Source of the DNA: Sphingomonas alpina
GTDB lineage: Bacteria > Pseudomonadota > Alphaproteobacteria > Sphingomonadales > Sphingomonadaceae
DNA: 64,000 bases
Direction of reading: 5' to 3'
NCBI RefSeq assembly: GCF_014490665.1
Contig: NZ_CP061038.1
Span: 496,001-560,000 of the forward strand
Position numbers and translations under genes: made by a program. Shown here one piece after another: positions 44,748 to 54,166 of the stretch. Each line of letters opens with the position of its first letter. The stretch's first letter is position 1. The notes under the pieces are model-generated. The model did no database searches. It was not told the DNA's origin and saw nothing but the letters and a program-made list of their open reading frames with translations.

Positions 44748-47700
44748 GCGGCGCGCTTACCTGACAGGAACTCAACATGGTCCCAAATAATCCGCCTCGC
44801 TACTAAGCGTGCTTGGCTAGTCGACCAGTAGCGAGCCTGATTGAGGCGTCCTACAAAGAGGCAGTCTGTTTGCTCATCCCAGTAGACAATCTCGCTGGAT
44901 GACAATGTGTCTGCGAGTTGTTGCATGACTTCCAGCAGTGCCCTATCCATTTTTTCTCCTGGGCTCGAGGCTGCGTTCGCTTTTATTGCGACAAATTGCC
45001 ACGGCCAGAAAGATGACGTGTTCACAGAAGAGACTGTAAGTTTCCTCTCAAAGCGTGAACCCCACGGGACCAGTTCAGCCTCTAGTCGATTGGAAAAAGC
45101 GTCTTTTGACAACCGATCAACGGGGGCTTGGGCCGCATTTCTGTTGTCCCCGAAGGGCAACGAAAAGGCCAAAGTGTCGGAGATTACTTGCACATCATCC
45201 GAAGTCAGATTGAACAACGATCCTACCCACTCGTCTACCTTAAGCCACGTCTCCGGCGTCTCTTCCTGTGCTAGTGCAGCAAAAAGCTCAGCAGCGCGCT
45301 CACGATCCGTCGCACTCAAGCTCTCGAAAGGTGGCAATGGAGCTTCCTGGATTACAAACTTCTCGACCGGATCTCGTTCGACACCAAAGCCTCCACTTGT
45401 AATAAGGGCGTGCCAAAGTGCGATTTTGCTGCTGATGATCAAGCAAAGATATTTTACCAGTTCGCCAGAATTGTCAAGTTGGTGAGCAGTATATCCATAG
45501 TAAGATTGATTAAATGTCAGATTTTTCAGCGAAACAGCTGTTCTAATGCGGCCATCTTCTGCGTCAGGTGACTTTTTCACCAGTAGCATTGGTCCCGTAT
45601 AAAGGCTCAATAATCGGCGCTGATCGAGGCGTGGCATGCGAAGGTCGCGAAACAGTCTAAACTGTTCGGTATCTAAGAGAACTCCTCGGAACAGGTCGTG
45701 ATCTAAGAATGGAAAATCATACATTTTCTCGGCAGAATAGCCGGGAAGATTTTGCTCGGCGGGGTTCGGTCTACTGCCCCGAAGGAGATTTCCAAAGCCT
45801 TTGCCAGCACAATTAGGCTGATTGGCGGTTCCGCCGTGCAAGTCTCTCCAATACTCGCCGAAGGTGGGATATTCTTTCGCAGAAATGCGTTCGAATATGT
45901 CCAAATCCAAGCGGTTGCCGCGAAATAGAATTTTGAGCAATTCTGGCCGCTGCCTTAGCTCATCAACTGTAACGGACTCAGTCTGTGCCGGATCGATTCT
46001 CCATCCACCGGCAGCGGTGAGAGGCCCTTCCAGATGAGGGCTGACATATCGGAAACCTGCGTCGGGCGCGGAGCATGCGTTTCTCGCAAAAAGTAAACAA
46101 AAGGGTGCATCTACGTTCGGCCAAACCTGAGATTGGCGGACTTCTGCGCCGTTGACGATGCCCGTGATATCAATTGCTCTGGAGATTGCCGACAGGGCCT
46201 TGTCCATGCCCTCGCCCCGCTGAAACAGCAGGCGTCCATGCAGTGCAAAGGCGATTTGCCCATTTGGCTTTGCCCAATTCATCGCCCGCCAGACAAAAGG
46301 CAGGTCCAACGCATGGTTGGGGAGTGGCGCATCGACCCGTTCATCGTTCAAACGCTCATGGGCAAATTTGGAAACCCATTCTGTCACCGATGGCCACTTG
46401 GCGAGGCCTGTGGCTGACGACCAAGGAGGGTTTCCGATAACAAGGTCGTATTGATGAGTGTGTTCAGGGCCGACGTCATCGCCCAAGCTGCCCAAGCTTT
46501 GTCCCTCGGTGTCATCGCCGTGGCCAAGTTCGAATATGACAGTTTGCCGAAGGTCGTGGTTGAACTTCAGTTTCTCAATTGGTTTCGGGGCAGCATCCAA
46601 CTCGATCGAGATCAAATATAGGCCAAGCGCAGCAAAACGTAGCGCGGAGTCATTAATGTCAAATCCACAAATCTGATCATAAAGTATCTGTCGAAGGGTT
46701 TTAGTGTCGGGCCTCTTTCCATCATATTGCCAGCGTTCTTTGACAATCTGTCTGAAAGCGGTGATCAGAAAGACTCCAGCACCTGCAGCCGGATCTAACA
46801 CACGCGCGCAGTGAGCTTTACCTTCTCGCCGCAGGCTGGCAAACGATGCGTGTACCATTAGATCAGCAATGTGTCTGGGCGTATAAAAACTCCCCTCTTT
46901 TCGCTGTTTATCTTTCTGATGTTGCCCGAGATAGCGCTCGTAAGCTTGGCTCAGAACGCCAACCGGAATATGTGCAAAATCAAGCCTAGCCCAATCTTCC
47001 GCCCATTCGAGCGGGAGTTGGCCATCTTGGGCGCGGCGCATAATGTTCCCGACGGTCTGAAATGCCTCTGGAGGAAAACCAGATATTTTAGATTTGGCCA
47101 GCGGTAGAAAATCGCCATTGAAGGTCTTATCAAGCCACGCAGAAACGCCGGCCGAGCTTGTGGCGGTGTCAAACAAAGTTTCTATTCCAGACTCTCCTAT
47201 CCGGACCACTGCGTCCGGCAGTAAGCCGCGATCAGCGAGGAATCGGGTAAACAGCGCACGCCCTGCCAGGGAAATTGCGTCACCATCGTCGATATTGAGC
47301 CTTACTAGCGCATCAAGCGCGGCAGTCAGCAGATTCAGGATGACGTCGCTGATCCAGACCTGGCGAGTGGACGGATTGGGTCGCTCATTGGCCACAAAGG
47401 GAATGGCCATGCCGACATCGTTCAGTTCATCGGCCATTGCTTTGGTGGCATCGAAAGTCTTGTTATCGAGTCCGACGTTGTGAAAGGTCAGCCTCCCCAT
47501 CTGGAGCACCGCGAGATATGGTGCATCACCCCGCATGGCGATGAGGCGACGTAATCGCGTCAGACCTTCGGGATCACCAGAAAGCGCATCTCCGTCCACG
47601 AGCATGAACAGCGGAGCGCTCTGCCATTCATAGACACCGATCAGCGCCGAAAGAGGATCCGTTGATTCCGTCGTTCGGGCGGCTGATAATGTGGCATAAG

Positions 47701-47794
47701 GCAGGAGGTGAACCTGATCGCTGTCCTCATCGAAGTTGAGAAAGCAGGTCGGATCACCGCCATGTTCTGCAATAATGTCTTTGAACCGGATCAT
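44744..47794 (-). CDS. N6-adenine DNA methyltransferase, Eco57I-like
   Basis: The 1016-residue protein has a SAM-binding motif I LDPAAGAGVFLITAF (near residue 335) and the catalytic motif IV DLVIGNPPW (near 455), as in gamma-class N6-adenine methyltransferases of Eco57I/PglX type. The N-terminal 250 residues are helical without a recognised nuclease motif. The C-terminal half (after about 600) looks like a target-recognition region (GEYWRDLHGGTANQPNCAG, LLVKKSPDAEDGR). With the coupled nuclease gene it forms a two-gene type II-like system; the family also includes BREX and DISARM methylases, but their partner genes are absent. The region is less GC-rich than the surroundings. Confidence 0.9.
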   Translation of the reverse strand: MIRFKDIIAEHGGDPTCFLNFDEDSDQVHLLPYATLSAARTTESTDPLSALIGVYEWQSAPLFMLVDGDALSGDPEGLTRLRRLIAMRGDAPYLAVLQMGRLTFHNVGLDNKTFDATKAMADELNDVGMAIPFVANERPNPSTRQVWISDVILNLLTAALDALVRLNIDDGDAISLAGRALFTRFLADRGLLPDAVVRIGESGIETLFDTATSSAGVSAWLDKTFNGDFLPLAKSKISGFPPEAFQTVGNIMRRAQDGQLPLEWAEDWARLDFAHIPVGVLSQAYERYLGQHQKDKQRKEGSFYTPRHIADLMVHASFASLRREGKAHCARVLDPAAGAGVFLITAFRQIVKERWQYDGKRPDTKTLRQILYDQICGFDINDSALRFAALGLYLISIELDAAPKPIEKLKFNHDLRQTVIFELGHGDDTEGQSLGSLGDDVGPEHTHQYDLVIGNPPWSSATGLAKWPSVTEWVSKFAHERLNDERVDAPLPNHALDLPFVWRAMNWAKPNGQIAFALHGRLLFQRGEGMDKALSAISRAIDITGIVNGAEVRQSQVWPNVDAPFCLLFARNACSAPDAGFRYVSPHLEGPLTAAGGWRIDPAQTESVTVDELRQRPELLKILFRGNRLDLDIFERISAKEYPTFGEYWRDLHGGTANQPNCAGKGFGNLLRGSRPNPAEQNLPGYSAEKMYDFPFLDHDLFRGVLLDTEQFRLFRDLRMPRLDQRRLLSLYTGPMLLVKKSPDAEDGRIRTAVSLKNLTFNQSYYGYTAHQLDNSGELVKYLCLIISSKIALWHALITSGGFGVERDPVEKFVIQEAPLPPFESLSATDRERAAELFAALAQEETPETWLKVDEWVGSLFNLTSDDVQVISDTLAFSLPFGDNRNAAQAPVDRLSKDAFSNRLEAELVPWGSRFERKLTVSSVNTSSFWPWQFVAIKANAASSPGEKMDRALLEVMQQLADTLSSSEIVYWDEQTDCLFVGRLNQARYWSTSQARLVARRIIWDHVEFLSGKRAA

Positions 47795-48034
47795 TGAGGC
47801 GGCGCTACTGAAAAATCAGGCGGAATCGGGATTGAATCACGGTGATCCGGCTCCCGTCGCTCATGGTGCCCCCAGCATAAAAATGCGCCGAAGCGCTACC
47901 CGTCTTTGTGGATAAGTATCGCGAGCAGACTCGCGGTGCAACCGCAATGATTAGCCCCTTGAACTGGCGACTTTGGGGTTTGCCTCTTCACACAGCTGGC
48001 TCAAAGCGCCCGCCAGAAACCTACCGACAGGCAA

Positions 48035-49060
48035 TTACGGCAGTAGCAGTGACGCGTCCCCATAGCTGTAGAAGCGATAGCCATTCGCGATCGCATGGGC
48101 ATAAGCGGCGCGCATCCGTTCTCGCCCCATCAGCGCGCTGACCAGCATGAACAGGGTCGAGCGCGGCAAATGGAAGTTGGTCATCAGCCCGTCCACGCCG
48201 CGAAAGCGGTATCCGGGGGTGATGAAGATTGCGGTGTCACCTTCGAACGGGCGAATTACACCGTCTTCGCCGCTCGCGCTTTCGATCAGGCGCAGGCTGG
48301 TGGTGCCAACCGCGATCACGCGACCACCCGCGGCGCGCACGGCGTTGAGGCGATCGGCCGTTGCGGTGTCGATGCGGCCCCATTCGGCGTGCATCCTGTG
48401 CTCCGCCGTGTCGTCCACCTTGACCGGCAGGAAGGTGCCCGCGCCGACATGCAGGGTCAGCGTCGCCTGGCCGATGCCGGCCTCGGCCAGCGCGGCGATC
48501 AGTGCCGGGGTGAAATGCAGCGCGGCGGTCGGTGCGGCGACCGCGCCCTTCTCGGTGGCGAACATGGTCTGATAGTCTTCGGCATCGCGCGCATCGGCCT
48601 GGCGTCGCGCGGCGATATAGGGTGGAAGCGGCATGCGACCGGCGCGGTCGAGCAGCAGCTCGACCGGCTCCTCGCCGGCAAAGGTCAGGGCGAAGCTGCC
48701 ATCCTCTGCGCGGTCGGATGCGACCGCCGCGACGCCATTGCCGAAATCGATCATGTCGCCGTCGCGCAGCCGCTTCGCATTGCGCACGAACGCGCGCCAT
48801 CGCCTCGGCCCCTCGCGCTTGTGTAGCGTCGCGCCGATCTTCGCTGCGCCGCGCACGCCTTCGAGCTGGGCGGGAATGACCCGGGTGTCGTTGAACACCA
48901 GCAGGTCGCCGCGACGCAATTGTGCCGGCAGGTCGCCGACATGCAGGTCGCGTGTGCCGGCTCCATCGAGCACCAGCAGGCGTGCGGCGTCGCGCGGTTC
49001 CGCCGGCCGCAGCGCGATGCGCTCCGGCGGCAATTCGAAATCGAACAGATCGACTTTCAT
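48035..49060 (-). CDS. queA: S-adenosylmethionine:tRNA ribosyltransferase-isomerase
   Basis: The 341-residue protein matches Que[45 protein letters not shown], the [14 protein letters not shown] region and [13 protein letters not shown]. The end [20 protein letters not shown] is also typical. It converts preQ1-tRNA to epoxyqueuosine-tRNA. It is the distal gene of the xseB-ispA-coaD-cyclophilin run (spacing 46 bp from the cyclophilin gene). tgt is 15.9 kb away. Confidence 0.97.
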   Translation of the reverse strand: MKVDLFDFELPPERIALRPAEPRDAARLLVLDGAGTRDLHVGDLPAQLRRGDLLVFNDTRVIPAQLEGVRGAAKIGATLHKREGPRRWRAFVRNAKRLRDGDMIDFGNGVAAVASDRAEDGSFALTFAGEEPVELLLDRAGRMPLPPYIAARRQADARDAEDYQTMFATEKGAVAAPTAALHFTPALIAALAEAGIGQATLTLHVGAGTFLPVKVDDTAEHRMHAEWGRIDTATADRLNAVRAAGGRVIAVGTTSLRLIESASGEDGVIRPFEGDTAIFITPGYRFRGVDGLMTNFHLPRSTLFMLVSALMGRERMRAAYAHAIANGYRFYSYGDASLLLP

Positions 49061-49106
49061 GCCGTTCCCGCCAGCCGCACGCTGCCCGAGGGCAGCGGGG
49101 CGAAGG

Positions 49107-49892
49107 TTATTTCTTCTTCGCCGCCGGTTTCTTGGCGGCCGGCTTCTTCGTCGCGGGCTTCAGTGCCGCCGGTGTGGCGGGCTTGGGAGCCGTCGTTCCG
49201 ATCCCGGGCCCGGTCCCGGGCAAAGCCACGGGCGGACCCAGAGCGGCCGGGGTCTCGACCGGTGCAGCCACATAGGGCGGAGGATTATCGGCAGCGACAT
49301 AGGCGTGGAGAATGCGCGAGGGGTTCGCCGGCGGCTCACCGCGTTCGATCGCGTCGACATATTGCATGCCTTCGAGCACCCGGCCGAATACGGTGTATTT
49401 CTTGTCGAGCGTCAGGCGCGGCTGGAAGACGATGAAGAACTGGCTGTTGGCGCTGTCCTCGGCCTTTTTCTTGGCGGCGGCATCGGCGCCTTCCGGTGCA
49501 CCTTCGCGTGCCGCAGCGACCGCGCCGCGCACATGCGGCAGGTAATTGAACTCGGCGGGCAGGTCGGGCAGCGGCGATCCGCCGGTACCGTCGCCCTTGG
49601 GGTCGCCGGTCTGCGCCATGAAGCCATCGATCACGCGGTGGAACAGCAGCCCGTCATAGAAATGCTGACGCGACAGGGTCTTGATCCGCTCGACCATCTT
49701 GGGCGCGACGTCGGGCCGCAGCCAGATGATCACCCGGCCACCGGTCGACAGGTCGAGATAGAGGATATTCTCCTTGTCGGTCGCCGGGGCGACGGGCGCG
49801 CGCTGCGTTACCGTATCAAGGATGTCTTGCGCCGCGACCGGGCCAGCGATCAGGGCGGTCAAACACGCAAACAAGCTGGCAATAAAACGCAT
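49107..49892 (-). CDS. Secreted cyclophilin-type peptidylprolyl isomerase
   Basis: The 261-residue protein has a signal peptide ([20 protein letters not shown]). A cyclophilin domain follows with [20 protein letters not shown] and [20 protein letters not shown] (FGRVLEG). The C-terminal tail of about 50 residues is Pro/Ala-rich and ends in repeated lysine ([15 protein letters not shown]). It should catalyse proline cis-trans isomerisation in the periplasm. It lies between coaD and queA, as in many alphaproteobacteria. Confidence 0.94.
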   Translation of the reverse strand: MRFIASLFACLTALIAGPVAAQDILDTVTQRAPVAPATDKENILYLDLSTGGRVIIWLRPDVAPKMVERIKTLSRQHFYDGLLFHRVIDGFMAQTGDPKGDGTGGSPLPDLPAEFNYLPHVRGAVAAAREGAPEGADAAAKKKAEDSANSQFFIVFQPRLTLDKKYTVFGRVLEGMQYVDAIERGEPPANPSRILHAYVAADNPPPYVAAPVETPAALGPPVALPGTGPGIGTTAPKPATPAALKPATKKPAAKKPAAKKK

Positions 49893-49994
49893 CTTGGTCT
49901 CGCAACTATCGAGGGAATGGCTCGCGTCTAAAGCAAATCCAGGGCCACGCCAATCCGAACCTTGGGCCGAATCCCGGTCGTGGTTCCCGTTGTC

Positions 49995-50501
49995 TCACGA
50001 ACCCTTGCGGCCGACCTTTTCGACCCGTGCGACGACTTCATCACGGACGCGGGCCGGAACGAATTTATGGATGTCGCCGCCGAACAGGGCGATCTCCTTG
50101 ACCAGTCGGCTGGCGATCGGCTGCAACGAGACGTCGGCCATCAGGAACACCGTCTCGACACGGGGATTGATCTGCTGATTCATGCCCGCCATCTGATATT
50201 CATATTCGAAATCGGCGACCGCGCGCAGGCCACGCACGATGACCTTGGCGCCCTCGCGCTCGGCAAAGTCCATCAGCAGCGAATCGAACGCGACGACATG
50301 GATCTCGCCGCCGACTTCGGCGACCTCGCGCTTGACCATCGCCATGCGCTCCTCGAGGCTGAACATCGGCGATTTGGACGGGTTGGTGGTAACGCCGATG
50401 ACCAGCCGGTCGACCAGCTTCGCGCCGCGCCGGATGATGTCCATGTGCCCCAGCGTGACGGGGTCGAAAGTGCCGGGATAGACGCCGGTGCGAATGGTCA
50501 T
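49995..50501 (-). CDS. coaD: Phosphopantetheine adenylyltransferase
   Basis: The 168-residue protein has the nucleotidyltransferase signature GTFDPVTLGHMDIIRRG near its start and VIVRGLRAVADFEYEYQMAG. It ends with SRLVKEIALFGGDIHKFVP. It makes dephospho-CoA from 4'-phosphopantetheine and ATP. ATG 50501 is chosen, with GGGGA upstream; a longer open frame continues above but overlaps ispA in another frame and is not coding. Confidence 0.96.
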   Translation of the reverse strand: MTIRTGVYPGTFDPVTLGHMDIIRRGAKLVDRLVIGVTTNPSKSPMFSLEERMAMVKREVAEVGGEIHVVAFDSLLMDFAEREGAKVIVRGLRAVADFEYEYQMAGMNQQINPRVETVFLMADVSLQPIASRLVKEIALFGGDIHKFVPARVRDEVVARVEKVGRKGS

Positions 50502-50532
50502 GATGTCGTCCCCAAAAATGGCATCCCGGAGT

Positions 50533-51432
50533 TCAGCGGTCGCGGTCCATAACGAAGCGGGCGATATCGCGCAGCAGGTCGGCCTCCGGGCCGAAGCCCT
50601 GCAAGTGTTCGACCGCTTGGTCGACCAGCATGCGCGCCTGGCCGCGTGCGCGGTCGAGGCCGAGCAGCGACAGGAAGGTTTCCTTGCCCGCCGCCGCGTC
50701 CTTGCCGAGCTTCTTGCCCGCCACCGCCTCGTCGCCCTCGACATCGAGAATGTCGTCGGCAATCTGGAAAGCGAGGCCGAGATCGCGGGCATAGCCGCGC
50801 AGCGGCGTACGCTGCTCGGGCGGAACCTTGCCGAGGATCGCGCCGGCCTCGACCGAGCAGGCAATCAGCGCGCCGGTTTTCATCGCCTGCAACCGGGTGA
50901 CAGTGGGCAGGTCGAAGCTCGATTTCTCCGCCTCCAGGTCCATCATCTGCCCCCCGGCCATGCCGTTCGGGCCGGACGCGCGCGACAGATCTAGGATCAG
51001 CTCGACCCGGACATGCGGGTCTGCATGTGTCGCTGTATCAGCGAGAATCTCGAACGCCAGCGCATGGAGACAATCACCGGCAAGGATCGCGGTCGCTTCG
51101 TTGAACAATTTATGCGCGGTCGGCTTGCCGCGGCGCATATCGTCGTCGTCCATCGCGGGGAGATCGTCATGGATCAGCGAATAGACATGGATGCACTCGA
51201 TCGCGAGGCCGGCGCGACCGGCACAGTCGCGGTCGACGCCGAACAATTGCGCGGTCGCCATGGTCAGCAATGGGCGCAGGCGTTTGCCACCGCCGATCGC
51301 GGCATGACGCATCGCGCGGTACAGATCGGCGCGCGGATCGTCGGGAATGGACAGCAACGCATCGAAACGCTGGTCGATATCGGTCGCGACCTCTCCCAGC
51401 GCGGCCTGCAGGGTCAGAGATGCAGCGTTCAC
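50533..51432 (-). CDS. ispA: Polyprenyl (farnesyl/geranyl) diphosphate synthase
   Basis: The 299-residue protein has both aspartate-rich motifs: DDLPAMDDDDMRRGKPT (first) and DDILDVEGD (second). It also has GGGKRLRPLL near the start and the GALIACSVEAGAILG region. The size and FARM/SARM layout fit a short-chain (C15) synthase. It starts with GTG 51432, 4 bp after the xseB stop, so it is the second gene of the operon. xseB-ispA pairing is classical. Confidence 0.93.
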   Translation of the reverse strand: MNAASLTLQAALGEVATDIDQRFDALLSIPDDPRADLYRAMRHAAIGGGKRLRPLLTMATAQLFGVDRDCAGRAGLAIECIHVYSLIHDDLPAMDDDDMRRGKPTAHKLFNEATAILAGDCLHALAFEILADTATHADPHVRVELILDLSRASGPNGMAGGQMMDLEAEKSSFDLPTVTRLQAMKTGALIACSVEAGAILGKVPPEQRTPLRGYARDLGLAFQIADDILDVEGDEAVAGKKLGKDAAAGKETFLSLLGLDRARGQARMLVDQAVEHLQGFGPEADLLRDIARFVMDRDR

Positions 51433-51436
51433 GCGC

Positions 51437-51676
51437 TCAGCCGGCGGCAAAGGGGGCGGTGCCGGTTGGCCGGCCTTCGCCGTCGAGCCGGATCGCCTCG
51501 ATCCGTGTCTGCGCCGCGTCGAGCCGCTCCTTGCACCGCAGCCGCAACTGGTCGCCGCGCTCGTACAGGCGGATTGCTTCGTCGAGTGGCGCATCGCCGC
51601 TTTCCAGCCGCGAGACGATCGTCTCCAGCTCCCTGAGCGCAGCCTCGAACGACAATTCTTCGATCGGATTATCCAT
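51437..51676 (-). CDS. xseB: Exodeoxyribonuclease VII small subunit
   Basis: The 79-residue protein has the family pattern LSFEAALRELETIVSRLESG, then DAPLDEAIRLYERGDQLRLR. It forms the small subunit of the XseA/XseB single-strand exonuclease. xseA is not in the window. It leads the xseB-ispA-coaD-cyclophilin-queA run. Confidence 0.95.
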   Translation of the reverse strand: MDNPIEELSFEAALRELETIVSRLESGDAPLDEAIRLYERGDQLRLRCKERLDAAQTRIEAIRLDGEGRPTGTAPFAAG

Positions 51677-51775
51677 GGCGCCGCTATGCGGCAGGCGGGC
51701 GAGGGGGGGTCAAGGACGGCAGCGGCGCAAAGCGCGGCTTTTATCGGGTGCCCGCAATCCTGCCCGGTCGTTTGA

Positions 51776-51811
51776 CCGGGCCAGCCCCTTTAACCGGGCC
51801 AGCCCCTTTAA
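51776..51811. repeat. 18-bp tandem repeat
   Basis: CCGGGCCAGCCCCTTTAA occurs exactly twice (51776-51793 and 51794-51811), followed by a partial CGGGGAAAG, about 55 bp upstream of the aldehyde dehydrogenase start. It contains the same CGGGGCCAG-like core as the tandem repeat at 8521. Confidence 0.85.
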
Positions 51812-51866
51812 CGGGGAAAGCAACGTCACCAGCTTCGTTAGGACGATAGATCACAGGAGCGCGCCC

Positions 51867-53225
51867 ATGTTCACCAGCATCAATCCCGCCACCGGCGAGG
51901 CCGGCGACTCCTTTGCCGAGCTCACCGCCGACGAGGTCGAGACCAGGGTCCAGCGCGCGCATGACGCATTCCAGTCATGGCGCACGACCGATTATGCCAC
52001 GCGGACCGCGTTGCTCTCGGCGATCGCCGATCAGTTCGACGCGAACCGCCAGCGTCTCGCCGAGATCGCGGTGCGGGAGATGGGCAAGACGCTGAAATCA
52101 TCGCTCGCCGAGGTCGAGAAGTGCGCGGTCGGCTTTCGCCATTATGCGCAAGAGGGGCCTGACATGCTCGCCTCGCGCGCCATCGCCACCGCAACCGGGA
52201 AAGCAACGGCGCGCTGGTTACCAATGGGGCCGGTGCTGGCGGTGATGCCGTGGAACTTTCCCTATTGGCAGGTGGTGCGATTTCTTGCGCCGACGATCAT
52301 GGCTGGCAATGTCGGGCTGCTGAAACACGCATCGAGCGTGCAGGGCGTCGCGGCAGCGATCGAGGAGATGGTGATCGCGGCGGGCGCGCCGGCCGGCCTG
52401 TTTCAGAATCTCGCGATCAAGTCGGACAAGGTCGATGCGCTGATTGCCGATGACCGGATCGTCGCGGTGACGCTGACCGGCAGCGAAGGGGCGGGGATGA
52501 AAGTCGCCGAAGCGGCGGGGCGTGCGCTGAAGAAGGTCGTGCTCGAACTGGGTGGGTCCGACCCGTTCATCGTCATGCCCTCGGCGGATCTCGACCAGGC
52601 GGTGAAGACCGCGGTGACCGCACGCATCCAGAATACCGGGCAGTCATGCATCTGCGCCAAGCGGATGATCGTCCACGCCGATATCTATGACGAATTTCTG
52701 GCGAAGTTCACCGCGGGCATGGCGGCGGTCAAGGCCGGCGACCCGATGTCGGCCGACACCGATATGGGCCCGCTGTCGAGCGAGGAACAGCGCCAGACCG
52801 TGCTCGACCAGATCGCGATGATCGAAAAGGAGGGCGCGAAGTTGATCCTCGGCGGCGAGAAATTGCCCGGTAAGGGCGCGTATATGTCGGCGGGCATACT
52901 GGTGGATGTGCCGGTTGATCATGCCGTCGCCAAGGAGGAACTGTTCGGCCCCGTTGCGATGGTGTTCAGAGCGGCGGATATCGATGCGGCGATCGCGCTG
53001 GCCAATGACGTGCCGTTCGGGCTGGGGTCTTCGGTATGGACCAATGACCCGGCCGAGCGGGAACAGTTCGAGCGTTATATCGAGGCAGGCATGACTGCGG
53101 TGAACCAGATGCTGGCGAGCAGTCCCGAAGCGCCGTTCGGCGGGATCAAGCGCTCGGGCCATGGGCGTGAGCTCGGGCCATACGGATTGCATGAGTTCAT
53201 GAATCTGAAGACGGTGGCCGGCTAG
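51867..53225 (+). CDS. NAD(P)-dependent aldehyde dehydrogenase, succinate-semialdehyde type
   Basis: The 452-residue protein is an ALDH with the catalytic Cys in NTGQSCICAKR, the active Glu in LELGGSDPFIV and the cofactor segment MPWNFPYWQVVRFLAPTIMA. It has the 450-residue length and FTSINPATGE start typical of YneI/Sad-type succinate-semialdehyde dehydrogenases rather than the longer GabD. Start ATG 51867 follows CAGGAG. It oxidises succinate semialdehyde in GABA or related catabolism. The stop overlaps the convergent methyltransferase stop. Confidence 0.92.
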   Translation: MFTSINPATGEAGDSFAELTADEVETRVQRAHDAFQSWRTTDYATRTALLSAIADQFDANRQRLAEIAVREMGKTLKSSLAEVEKCAVGFRHYAQEGPDMLASRAIATATGKATARWLPMGPVLAVMPWNFPYWQVVRFLAPTIMAGNVGLLKHASSVQGVAAAIEEMVIAAGAPAGLFQNLAIKSDKVDALIADDRIVAVTLTGSEGAGMKVAEAAGRALKKVVLELGGSDPFIVMPSADLDQAVKTAVTARIQNTGQSCICAKRMIVHADIYDEFLAKFTAGMAAVKAGDPMSADTDMGPLSSEEQRQTVLDQIAMIEKEGAKLILGGEKLPGKGAYMSAGILVDVPVDHAVAKEELFGPVAMVFRAADIDAAIALANDVPFGLGSSVWTNDPAEREQFERYIEAGMTAVNQMLASSPEAPFGGIKRSGHGRELGPYGLHEFMNLKTVAG

Positions 53226-54019
53226 AGGGTCATGCCGTCACCCTGCGAAAGCGGGGATGACGGGCCGGAGGAAAGATCGGACCCTGACCCCGTCAGCGCG
53301 CGCCACCGGAAACGTTCCGACTCGGCCACGAATGTTGCCACGCCTGGCGTGGAGGGTCCCTGCCGCCATCCCGGGGCATCGGCGAACACCTCGCCATGTT
53401 CGGGATTGGCGTAGATGACCACCACGCGCCCGGTCAGTCGGCACAGCGCGCCCTCCAGACGGTTCCTGACCATGTTCATGACCGTCGCATCGAACGGGTT
53501 GTAGAAATAGGCCACGATATCGCCGCCGTCGGGCATGAAAGCCGCCGCATCGGCTGCGACCATGCGGACGGGTGGCATGCCGGGATGTTGTGCTGCGAAG
53601 TGCGAGATATTGGCGGTCGCGATATCACACAGACGTGTCGACAGCTCGATGCCGGAAACCCGTGCGAAGCCCATCTCGATCGCCAGCATCATCGCCCGCC
53701 CCTTGCCGGCGCCGTAATCAATGAAATGATGGATGGCCGGATCGATACCCAGTGCCGCGACCGGATCGCGCAGCATCGCCGTACTGCTCGGATCGTAGCG
53801 GTTGCATTGCTCGATTCGCGACCGGTCGATGCCCAGATCATGGACGCTCACGCCGCGGCTGGTGTCGGTGCCCCAACGCCGATCGAATGCCCGATCGGCA
53901 GCGCGGCGATGGCGTTGTTCGGCAGAGAGCGCGGCGATGCCGTGCCGAATATTCTTCAGGATCAGTGCGGCGATCTCGCCTTCTTGGCGATTGCGCAGCC
54001 GGGACAGGATTGCTTGCAT
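53222..54019 (-). CDS. Class I SAM-dependent methyltransferase with REP-derived tail
   Basis: The 265-residue protein has a Rossmann methyltransferase core: FIDYGAGKGRAMMLAIEMGF (motif I), VSGIELSTRLCDIA (motif II) and DIVAYFYNPFD (motif IV). The N-terminal 80 residues are helical and charged. The last eleven or so residues (SPLSQGDGMTL) are encoded by the REP at 53233-53264, so the natural C-terminus has been replaced or extended by the repeat. Substrate unknown; NPF at motif IV recalls amino-methyltransferases acting on nucleobases or amino groups. Confidence 0.85.
   Translation of the reverse strand: MQAILSRLRNRQEGEIAALILKNIRHGIAALSAEQRHRRAADRAFDRRWGTDTSRGVSVHDLGIDRSRIEQCNRYDPSSTAMLRDPVAALGIDPAIHHFIDYGAGKGRAMMLAIEMGFARVSGIELSTRLCDIATANISHFAAQHPGMPPVRMVAADAAAFMPDGGDIVAYFYNPFDATVMNMVRNRLEGALCRLTGRVVVIYANPEHGEVFADAPGWRQGPSTPGVATFVAESERFRWRALTGSGSDLSSGPSSPLSQGDGMTL
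53233..53264. repeat. Single REP-like copy inside methyltransferase 3' end
   Basis: TGCCGTCACCCTGCGAAAGC then GGGGATGACGGG forms a hairpin of the same class as the pair at 6313-6396. It lies within the coding frame of the methyltransferase and just beyond the convergent dehydrogenase stop. Confidence 0.85.
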
Positions 54020-54166
54020 CTCATGATGTTTCCCTCGGTCCCAGGCGAAGAAAGTACAGCATCGAGCGCCGAAGATATGCTTAAAACGACACTAATGCAG
54101 ATGGTTAACAGCCCTGCGCGGTAAACGTGCAGGACTGGGACAGATGCAGTCGTCGTTAAGCCGGTG

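Noticed and set aside
44040..47794. BREX or DISARM system
   Set aside because: The methyltransferase resembles PglX-type enzymes, but brxA/B/C, pglZ, drmA/B/C or helicase genes are not in the window.
47795..48034. Possible small gene or tRNA at the island's right edge
   Set aside because: No cloverleaf, no T-loop consensus and no coding bias were found; treated as plain intergenic DNA.
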